The notes under the pieces are model-generated. The model was not told the DNA's origin. It saw nothing but the letters and a program-made list of their open reading frames with translations, and made no database searches. Position numbers and translations under genes: made by a program. 5,531 nucleotides of DNA from Psychroflexus sp. (lineage in GTDB: Bacteria > Bacteroidota > Bacteroidia > Flavobacteriales > Flavobacteriaceae), in contig PXBV01000118.1 of the NCBI GenBank assembly GCA_003565575.1, forward strand, positions 1-5,531. Direction: 5' to 3'. Positions 1 to 4,952 of the stretch are shown here, piece after piece. Each line of letters opens with the position of its first letter. Within the stretch, counting starts at the first letter, position 1.

Positions 1-1
1 C

Positions 2-247
2 ACTAGAGACCTTGTGTACGGTCTTAAATCTGGTAAAATCCTTGGTGCAGGATTGGATGTTTTGGAATATGAAAAATCTTCGTTTGAAGACATGTTTACC
101 GCAAGTCATCAACTTCCAGAAGCCTTTCAGTATCTTATAAAAGCGGACAATGTATTATTAAGCCCACACGTTGCAGGCTGGACGTTTGAAAGCCACATTA
201 AACTAGCCCAGACCATTGTGGAAAAGATAAAAACATCCTTTTCTTGA
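2..247 (+). CDS. D-2-hydroxyacid dehydrogenase, C-terminal part (5' end outside window)
   Basis: This is the last 81 codons of an NAD(P)-dependent D-isomer-specific 2-hydroxyacid dehydrogenase, the family of phosphoglycerate dehydrogenase, D-lactate dehydrogenase and glyoxylate/hydroxypyruvate reductase. The reading frame is open from base 2, so the true start lies upstream; the GTG at 14 is an internal Val. Visible family signatures are GKILGAGLDVLEYE (residues 11-24 of the fragment), which closes the nucleotide-binding domain and carries the likely catalytic Glu24, and NVLLSPHVAGWT (50-61), with the catalytic His56 that pairs with that Glu. The short helical tail after the His motif is normal for a family of about 310-330 residues, so the 3' end looks intact. 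The catalytic Arg and the GxGxxG loop lie outside the window. The substrate cannot be decided from this part. No clear intrinsic terminator follows the TGA. Confidence 0.9.
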   Translation, partial: TRDLVYGLKSGKILGAGLDVLEYEKSSFEDMFTASHQLPEAFQYLIKADNVLLSPHVAGWTFESHIKLAQTIVEKIKTSFS

Positions 248-450
248 CCCTTTTTCAGGCATAGCCAATAAAAGTTATCGTCTTCGTAGATAATAATGAA
301 GCATTTAACTAGCTTAATTAATTTTATGATTAACAAAGTCTAATTGTCAAACTTAAGTCATTTATTTTTTCAAAATATTTGATAATCAGATAGTTTCTTT
401 ATATTTAACTACTTTTTACTTTTAGGTATAATCCATTAAAAGCTAGTTTT
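248..450. other. AT-rich intergenic region upstream of the patatin gene
   Basis: This 203-base gap separates the dehydrogenase stop from the patatin start, both on the plus strand. It is strongly AT-rich with several stops in every frame. I see only short imperfect inverted repeats, for example TTATC/GATAA around 274-292 and TTAAT/ATTAA around 314-335. None is followed by a T-run good enough to call a terminator. The one candidate regulatory element is the weak promoter listed separately. Confidence 0.6.
378..407 (+). promoter_or_regulatory. Candidate Bacteroidota-type promoter for the patatin gene
   Basis: TTTG at 378-381 is followed after 18 bp by TATATTTA at 400-407. This differs at one position from the Bacteroidota -7 consensus TAnnTTTG, and the spacing suits the -33/-7 arrangement. 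It would start transcription near 412-416 and give a leader of about 35-40 nt before the ATG at 451. In DNA this AT-rich such a match can occur by chance, so this is tentative. Confidence 0.3.
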
Positions 451-1479
451 ATGAAGAAAGTAAGGATCTTGTCTATAGATGGTGGTGGCATCAGAGGAAT
501 TCTACCAGGCATCATCCTCAGCAGATTAGAGGAAAAACTACAGGTTTATAGTAAAGATACAAATGCTAGACTTGCAGATTACTTTGATTTATTTTCTGGG
601 ACAAGTACAGGTGGAATTTTGTCTCTTTCTTACTTAGTTCCTGATGAGAATCAACGTCCGTGCTTGTCTGCCAAAGACGCTGTAAACCTTTATCTCGATC
701 GTGGAAATGAAATTTTCAAAGTAAGTACATGGCAAAAAATAAAAAGTCTTGGTGGAATCATCAATGAAAAGTACAGTGCTTATCAGCTCGAGAAAGAATT
801 GAATAACACGTTTAAAGACTTTTGGTTAAAAGATCTTTTAAAACCCTGTATTATTAGCGCTTACGATGTTAAAAATGGAAAACCTCATTTCTTCAAACAG
901 CACAAATCTCAAAATAAAATATACAATTTTAAAGTTAGGGATGTGGCGCGCGCTACATCTGCGGCTCCAACTTATTTTAAAGTAGCAAAAGTAAAAAATG
1001 AAATCAATACATCTTTTCCACTCTTAGACGGTGGTGTTTTTGCAAATAATCCTTCTCTTGTGGCTTATTCTGAAGCTAGAACTATGAGTTTTGAAGGAAA
1101 AGCAGATTTTCCAACCGCTAAAAACATGATGATTGTGTCTTTGGGGACAGGAAGTAAAAGTCAATCTTACGAATATGACAAAGTAAAAAACTGGGGTCAA
1201 ATCAAGTGGATAAAACCCGTTATAGAAATTATGATGTCTGGAAATTCAAGTACAACCCATTACCATTTAAATCAGATATTTGATACCCTCAAGGACATAG
1301 CAGATAAAAACGCCTATTATAGACTAGAGCCAGAACTCCTTACTGCAGATACAGAAATGGATAATGCTTCAGTGGAAAACCTTAGAAGGCTCAAAGAGGA
1401 TGCTTTAAATTTTATATCCAACAAAACCATTGATCAGCAACTTACCACAATCGCTCAAAAGTTAATAGAAAATGATTGA
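451..1479 (+). CDS. Patatin-like phospholipase family protein
   Basis: This 342-residue protein is a complete patatin-fold lipid acyl hydrolase. The oxyanion-hole loop is DGGGIRG at residues 10-16. The nucleophile elbow is GTSTGG at 50-55, with Ser52 in the GxSxG position. The second dyad residue is Asp193 in the DGG motif of LLDGGVFANNPS, and the conserved ARATSAAPTYF segment (167-177) lies between them. No signal peptide or membrane segment is visible, so it should be cytosolic and act on membrane glycerophospholipids or other acyl esters; the exact substrate is unknown. Length and layout fit the bacterial COG3621-type patatins. CapV, the cyclic-nucleotide-activated CBASS phospholipase, has the same core, but no cyclase or other CBASS gene is visible here, so I do not call it a defence effector. 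It appears monocistronic: 203 bp of spacer lie upstream and a hairpin with a convergent gene lies downstream. The ATG at 451 puts the oxyanion motif at the usual N-terminal position. Confidence 0.93.
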   Translation: MKKVRILSIDGGGIRGILPGIILSRLEEKLQVYSKDTNARLADYFDLFSGTSTGGILSLSYLVPDENQRPCLSAKDAVNLYLDRGNEIFKVSTWQKIKSLGGIINEKYSAYQLEKELNNTFKDFWLKDLLKPCIISAYDVKNGKPHFFKQHKSQNKIYNFKVRDVARATSAAPTYFKVAKVKNEINTSFPLLDGGVFANNPSLVAYSEARTMSFEGKADFPTAKNMMIVSLGTGSKSQSYEYDKVKNWGQIKWIKPVIEIMMSGNSSTTHYHLNQIFDTLKDIADKNAYYRLEPELLTADTEMDNASVENLRRLKEDALNFISNKTIDQQLTTIAQKLIEND

Positions 1480-1511
1480 TTACCTTTCTTTATAATGGTA
1501 AAGAAAGGTAA
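1480..1511. terminator. Perfect 13-bp inverted repeat between convergent genes, probable bidirectional terminator
   Basis: TTACCTTTCTTTA (1480-1492) and TAAAGAAAGGTAA (1499-1511) are exact reverse complements around a 6-nt loop. The stem begins one base after the patatin stop codon and lies 65 bp beyond the stop of the convergent membrane-protein gene. Neither side has a long T-run: the plus side continues CTTATACC, and the minus side reads TCAATCATTTTC. Termination is therefore inferred from position and stem perfection. The stem is itself AT-rich. Confidence 0.6.
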
Positions 1512-1576
1512 CTTATACCACAGAGCAAAATGGAAGCAGGCTATAAAATTATCTTTTGAGCTCTTTTTAACTCATG

Positions 1577-2428
1577 TTATAATTCTCCTTTGCCAACAAT
1601 TATAAAAGACATACATAAAATAAAGGTAGCTACATAAGCTGCTCTATAGTAGGATTTTTGATTTCCCACAAGCATTATCATTAAAATGCAAAGAATAGAC
1701 AAAAACCCTGTTTCTTCTCTAGTTATCAAAACACTTAAAAGGAAAAAAACTATAAACCCATGTTTAAGCCACTGTTTTTTTAAATAAAGTGCTGTAATAA
1801 ATAAAATTTCAGCAATTACAGTAAAGTATGAAAACCATATAATAAGTTGAGGAAAATGTTTAAACGGCGATTGTAATTTTAGCCTTGGGTTTTCACTGTA
1901 TGCAAATTGAGGTAGCTCTGCCATTGTTGAAGTGTTTTCTTGAAATACCTGTCCAAATTCCTCGTTAAAATAAAATACATACTTAAGCGCATTACCCGTG
2001 AAGGCTAGCATGGCAATTGAATTGCCTTTAAGATAATCTGGAGTAATAAGTTTTTGCAATACAGCAAAACTCATAATCAAAGTTAAAATCACCTTTGCAT
2101 TATGGGCTAAAACTTTATCTGTATTTGTTTTGTAGCTAGTAACAATCATTAAAAGCAAAACCAGATACACCATTACAAAATAATGATTACCAACAAAAAG
2201 TATGTTTGAATATAAACGCGGAAGTAAAAGCCCAAGAATAATCAGCCAAAAGTAAGTCTTTTTAAAGTAAGTCTTATCAACTATAACGTAGACTAAAGCA
2301 GCAAAGACTAGATAGATGACATACAGTGCTTTGAGCCGCGGACTATAAATCAATAAAAAAAGCAAGAAGCAAGTACTTACAAGCTTCAGTGTAGAAATCT
2401 GATTAAGGTTGTCTATAAGTCGTTTCAT
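1577..2428 (-). CDS. Polytopic membrane protein, possibly HTTM/DoxX-like
   Basis: This 283-residue protein is mostly hydrophobic, with about eight or nine likely membrane segments, roughly at residues 14-29, 33-51, 57-70, 80-97, 111-127, 193-215, 222-236, 241-255 and 262-278. A larger polar, presumably extracytoplasmic loop spans about 130-190. The stretch around 109-145, with an AHNAK run entering a helix followed by LQKL, TPDYLKG and AFTG, recalls the Lys-Gly region of HTTM (horizontally transferred transmembrane, vitamin-K-dependent carboxylase-like) and DoxX-like proteins. That is a remote resemblance judged by eye, and I cannot name a function. Its ATG (2426-2428) lies inside the preceding gene, giving a 26-nt overlap that implies translational coupling. 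No other ATG falls in the first 85 residues, so the overlap is probably real. It is the last gene of the four-gene minus-strand cluster, and the hairpin at 1480-1511 lies beyond it. Confidence 0.8.
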   Translation of the reverse strand: MKRLIDNLNQISTLKLVSTCFLLFLLIYSPRLKALYVIYLVFAALVYVIVDKTYFKKTYFWLIILGLLLPRLYSNILFVGNHYFVMVYLVLLLMIVTSYKTNTDKVLAHNAKVILTLIMSFAVLQKLITPDYLKGNSIAMLAFTGNALKYVFYFNEEFGQVFQENTSTMAELPQFAYSENPRLKLQSPFKHFPQLIIWFSYFTVIAEILFITALYLKKQWLKHGFIVFFLLSVLITREETGFLSILCILMIMLVGNQKSYYRAAYVATFILCMSFIIVGKGEL

Positions 2429-2801
2429 AACGAAGCGTTTTAGTGAAAACTGACTTATCTAAATCAAATTCTGGTTTAAAGATTTGAACCTTCACAGAGT
2501 CTTTGTTCAAATTCAATTCCTCTAAAAGGTTCTGAATGTGCTTTTGTGTTGGGTGAACCTTAATCTTATAAGTTAGAAGCTTTAGCTTTAATGAATCTTT
2601 CTTTGGCAAGCCTTTGGTAGAAATAAACTCATCATTAATCCAAATTTCATCCACAAAAGGATAAATGGTGCTATACATGCCAAAGCCTCCTCCTTTCCAC
2701 TGGGATTTGTTTTCAAATTTCACTTGATATATTTGAAAGCAAGCCACAGCCAATAAAAGAGAAGGCACAGACCAATAAAGAATAAATTGCTTAAGTCTCA
2801 A
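2403..2801 (-). CDS. Small single-pass membrane-anchored protein with a WKGGGFGMYS motif
   Basis: This 132-residue protein of unknown function has one N-terminal hydrophobic segment (about residues 6-24) preceded by Arg/Lys. It reads as a signal anchor or uncleaved signal peptide, with a soluble domain of about 105 residues outside the cytoplasmic membrane. Just after the anchor is WKGGGFGMYS (35-44), a Gly-rich aromatic motif. It recalls the PMYS/PMFS-type motif of small proteins encoded beside HTTM/DoxX-like membrane proteins, which is an analogy and not a proven relationship. The start is unusual. No ATG exists between the upstream stop and residue 42, so the most plausible initiator is TTG at 2799-2801, which keeps the whole anchor. 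The preceding in-frame stop is the TAG of the OmpA gene, 20 nt upstream. It overlaps the polytopic gene by 26 nt, so the two are very likely co-expressed and may work as a pair. Confidence 0.75.
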   Translation of the reverse strand: MRLKQFILYWSVPSLLLAVACFQIYQVKFENKSQWKGGGFGMYSTIYPFVDEIWINDEFISTKGLPKKDSLKLKLLTYKIKVHPTQKHIQNLLEELNLNKDSVKVQIFKPEFDLDKSVFTKTLRYETTYRQP

Positions 2802-2822
2802 AAGGTTTGATTTTTCTTTACG

Positions 2823-3782
2823 CTACTCGCTTAGCAGTTTTGAAATTTCGTCCAATTTCGGGGTCAAGACCACTTCTATTCTTCGGTTTTTAGCTTTACC
2901 TTCAGCATTAGTATTGGGTGCAACTGGAGCAAATTCACCTTTGCCAGCGGCAGTAAGGTTTTGAGGGTCAATGTTTTCGTTTTTCAATAAAAGCTTGAGT
3001 ACTTCTGTAGCACGTTTTGTAGATAAATCCCAATTATCATTAATAGCACCCGAGCCTCCGTAAGGAACATCATCGGTATGGCCTTCTATTAACACCGCAA
3101 TGTCTGGATTTTGCGCCAATACCTTTGCGAGTTCTTGTACAGCTTTTTGACCTTCATTACCTACATTCCAGCTTCCAGAAGCAAACAATAATTTATTTTC
3201 CATGGAGACGTATACCTTTCCGTCTCGTAATTCTACACTTAGCCCTTGTCCTTCAAAGTTGGTCAGTGCCCTCGATAAGTTATCTTTTAGGGCTGTCATT
3301 TTTTGTTCCTTTTCTGAAATTAAGCCTTCTAGTTCTTCAATGCGTTTTGATCTAGAATTTAAGTCTTTTTGAAGTTGTTCTAAGCGGCTTTGTTCTTTAG
3401 CTAGAGCTTCTTCTTTTTCTTCTAGTTGTTTTAAAAGCTCTCTATTTTGTTGAGAGTTTTCAGCTAGAGCTTTGGAACTGTTTTTTTCTAAAGCATCATA
3501 TGAGGCGTTCAGCTTATCTAAATTACTTTTTGCAGCATTTAAATCTTTAACTAAATCATCCCTCTGGTTTTTTAGAATTTCTATTCGGTCTTTGGAATAC
3601 GTCAATTCATCTTCAATAGCAATTTTTTCTGAATTACATGCTTCTAGTTGAGTGCTGAGGTCTTCATTAGCTCTTTGCAGCGTATTGAGTTCATCTTCAA
3701 GGTCCAGAAACTTTTTTTGACTCACACATCCTATAAGGTTAAGGCTTAAAAATCCAATCAAAAGGTATTTTAAATTTTTCAT
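2823..3782 (-). CDS. OmpA-family peptidoglycan-binding lipoprotein with coiled-coil stalk
   Basis: This is a 319-residue cell-envelope protein. A lipoprotein signal peptide (residues 1-18) ends in a lipobox, LIGC, with the lipidated Cys at 19. The residues after it (VSQKK) are not the acidic export signal seen in many surface-exposed Bacteroidota lipoproteins, which suggests it faces the periplasm. Residues about 24-172 are a long Glu/Lys/Leu/Gln-rich coiled coil. The C-terminal OmpA domain spans about 195-310, with EGHTDD (233-238), NWDLSTKRA (250-258) and NRRIEVV (299-305). Asp and Arg in these motifs bind diaminopimelate in peptidoglycan in known OmpA/Pal/MotB domains. It probably tethers the outer membrane to the wall. 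Similar proteins are often labelled MotB, but there is no N-terminal proton-channel helix, so it is not a flagellar stator. I chose the ATG at 3780-3782 over the TTG two codons upstream because it gives a standard signal peptide. It lies 37 nt after xth. Confidence 0.92.
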   Translation of the reverse strand: MKNLKYLLIGFLSLNLIGCVSQKKFLDLEDELNTLQRANEDLSTQLEACNSEKIAIEDELTYSKDRIEILKNQRDDLVKDLNAAKSNLDKLNASYDALEKNSSKALAENSQQNRELLKQLEEKEEALAKEQSRLEQLQKDLNSRSKRIEELEGLISEKEQKMTALKDNLSRALTNFEGQGLSVELRDGKVYVSMENKLLFASGSWNVGNEGQKAVQELAKVLAQNPDIAVLIEGHTDDVPYGGSGAINDNWDLSTKRATEVLKLLLKNENIDPQNLTAAGKGEFAPVAPNTNAEGKAKNRRIEVVLTPKLDEISKLLSE

Positions 3783-3819
3783 AGACAAAGGTTTTATAAA
3801 AAACGTAAGTTAGATTATT

Positions 3820-4584
3820 TTATTTTAATACTAAAAGTACTGGACAATGATCACTGTGCTTTGCTTCTGGTAAAATGACAGACCTTGAAATTTTATCCTC
3901 TATTTCTTCTGCTACTAATAGGTAATCCAGTCGCCAGCCTTTATTATTTTGCCTTGCATTGGCTCTATAGCTCCACCAAGAGTATTGTACTACATCTTTG
4001 TTTAACTTTCTAAAAGAATCTACAAACCCAGATTCATCAAGAAATTTAGACAGCCATTCTCGTTCTTCTGGTAAAAATCCAGATACTGTTTTTAAGCGGA
4101 CGGGGTCATGAATATCTATGGCTTCATGACAGATGTTGTAATCTCCACAAATAACAAGATTTGGAAGTCTCAGTTTTAAATCTTCAATGTAGGTTTTGAA
4201 ATCGTCCATATATGTAAATTTATATTGGAGACGGTCATCATTGGTGCCAGAAGGGAGATACAAGCTCATTATGGAAATATCTTCAAAATCAACTCTCAAA
4301 TTTCTACCTTCTTTGTCCATATAATCTATACCAGTTCCATATTCTACATGTTTGGGTTTAATTTTTGAAATAATACCAACACTGCTATAGCCTTTTTTTT
4401 CTGCTGAAAACCAATAGCAAAATTTAAAACCTAATTCTTCAAAAATAGCGTCATCGATCTGTTCTGGCTGGGCCTTAGTTTCTTGAAAACAAACCACATC
4501 TGCATCAGCGGCTTTAAGCCAGTCTATAAGCCCTTTTTTTAAAGCAGCTCGGATTCCGTTTACGTTATAAGAAATTATTTTCAT
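3820..4584 (-). CDS. xth: Exodeoxyribonuclease III (AP endonuclease)
   Basis: This 254-residue enzyme belongs to the exonuclease III / AP endonuclease family of base-excision repair. It cuts DNA 5' to abasic sites and removes nucleotides and blocking groups from 3' ends, using Mg2+. The whole catalytic set is visible: Asn7 in NVNGIR, metal-binding Glu35 in QETK, Tyr109 in YLPSG, Asp148 and Asn150 in GDYN, Asp220 in WRLDYLL, and the Asp245-His246 pair in SDHCP. The length matches the usual 250-270 residues, and the ATG gives the typical MKIISYNVNG start. It is cytoplasmic. It is the first gene of the minus-strand cluster, with 37 nt separating its TAA from the ATG of the OmpA-type gene. Its product has no obvious functional link to the envelope genes behind it. 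I see no convincing -33/-7 pair upstream; TATGATTG, read on the minus strand at 4657-4650, is a one-mismatch -7 with no partner. Confidence 0.96.
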   Translation of the reverse strand: MKIISYNVNGIRAALKKGLIDWLKAADADVVCFQETKAQPEQIDDAIFEELGFKFCYWFSAEKKGYSSVGIISKIKPKHVEYGTGIDYMDKEGRNLRVDFEDISIMSLYLPSGTNDDRLQYKFTYMDDFKTYIEDLKLRLPNLVICGDYNICHEAIDIHDPVRLKTVSGFLPEEREWLSKFLDESGFVDSFRKLNKDVVQYSWWSYRANARQNNKGWRLDYLLVAEEIEDKISRSVILPEAKHSDHCPVLLVLK

Positions 4585-4832
4585 GGGTAGGAATTGTTTT
4601 TGTTTTACTGATGGAGTTCTTTAAATTAAATTTTTGAATTGAACTTAACCAATCATATATTGCTAAGTACGCTTTCATAAACATATATTTTTGGCTGTAT
4701 ATCATAGTTTTGCTTATCCTAACTATATTAGCTTTTCTTTATCATTTCTTTAGAGTTTGGCAATTATAATGCTGAATAAGCTTTAAAAAATCTTGATATT
4801 CAAATAATGGTTAATTTAATGTAAATAAATGC

Positions 4833-4848
4833 TCACAAAAGCTTGTGA
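4833..4848. promoter_or_regulatory. 16-bp perfect palindrome overlapping a -33 element, candidate operator
   Basis: TCACAAAAGCTTGTGA is fully self-complementary (TCACAA, AAGC, TTGTGA; the centre AAGCTT is also palindromic). Its right arm contains the TTG that serves as the -33 element of the downstream promoter. A dimeric regulator bound here would compete with RNA polymerase, so repression is the simplest model. The factor is not identifiable from the sequence. The arms are in inverse order to the classic CRP/FNR site, so this is not a CRP box. Confidence 0.45.
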
Positions 4849-4872
4849 ATTTCGATTTGAGTTTTATATTTG
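4843..4872 (+). promoter_or_regulatory. Consensus Bacteroidota promoter (TTG, 19 bp, TATATTTG)
   Basis: TTG at 4843-4845, a 19-bp spacer and TATATTTG at 4865-4872 match the Bacteroidota primary-sigma consensus (-33 TTG, -7 TAnnTTTG) exactly, with ideal spacing. It is the best promoter match I found in the window. It points rightward, and transcription should begin about 4-8 nt past the -7 element, near 4876-4880. No plus-strand gene of ordinary size lies downstream before the terminator at 4913-4944. Confidence 0.7.
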
Positions 4873-4877
4873 TACAA

Positions 4878-4950
4878 GGATGAAGTTTTTTCATAATAGA
4901 TTGGTTAGTTAGAAAAAGCCTTGAGCACTCGCTCAAGGCTTTTTTGTTTT
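4878..4950 (+). ncRNA. Candidate small RNA of about 70 nt with its own promoter and terminator
   Basis: The segment is bounded by the consensus promoter ending at 4872 and the intrinsic terminator at 4913-4944 with its T-run to 4950. The transcript would have two hairpins. The first is a weak 5' one, ATGAA (4880-4884) with TTCAT (4890-4894), which can extend by one G-U pair. The second is the very stable terminator stem. It also contains a 10-codon ORF, 4880-4912 (MKFFHNRLVS, stop TAG), whose ATG falls almost at the expected transcription start and is buried in the 5' hairpin. The stop codon ends one base before the terminator stem. I do not recognise it as a known RNA family. It could be a regulatory RNA, a leaderless micro-peptide mRNA, or a relic leader. 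The exact start is estimated. Confidence 0.5.
4913..4944. terminator. Strong intrinsic terminator, 14-bp stem, usable from both strands
   Basis: AAAAAGCCTTGAGC (4913-4926) and GCTCAAGGCTTTTT (4931-4944) pair perfectly around the loop ACTC. On the plus strand the stem is followed by a T-rich tract to 4950 (one further T, a G, then four Ts), ending the small transcript from the promoter at 4843-4872. On the minus strand the five-T run at the stem end is followed by CTAAC. The stem starts only 8 bp past the tyrS stop codon, so it also ends tyrS transcription. Confidence 0.92.
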
Positions 4951-4952
4951 CA

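Larger units (their letters stand above)
4585..4952. other. 368-base intergenic region between xth and tyrS
   Basis: No long ORF is present. The left half (4585-4830) is extremely AT-rich and must contain the xth promoter, which I could not locate with confidence. It also holds a hydrophobic 52-codon plus-strand frame broken by one TGA (4611-4769; see findings). The right half is densely organised. A perfect dyad (4833-4848) overlaps the -33 element of a consensus promoter (4843-4872), followed by a short transcribed segment and a strong terminator (4913-4944). These are listed separately. Confidence 0.7.

Noticed and set aside
127..336. Minus-strand ORF of 69 codons over the dehydrogenase end and the intergenic region
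   Set aside because: It lies mostly antisense to the well-supported dehydrogenase frame, shows no recognisable domain, and its composition looks like an antisense shadow.
3125..3355. Plus-strand ORF of 76 codons inside the OmpA-type gene
   Set aside because: It is fully antisense to the OmpA-domain and coiled-coil region and has no family signature.
2823..3782. Reading the OmpA-type gene as a flagellar MotB
   Set aside because: It has a lipobox and coiled coil in place of the MotB transmembrane helix with its proton-binding Asp, and no flagellar or gliding genes are nearby.
3783..3788. TTG start two codons before the OmpA-gene ATG
   Set aside because: The ATG at 3780-3782 gives a standard lipoprotein signal peptide, and the extension would add only two residues.
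4811..4894. Minus-strand 27-codon ORF starting MKKLHPC, antisense to the small-RNA promoter
   Set aside because: It has no promoter of its own, no recognisable motif, and its length is expected by chance in AT-rich DNA.
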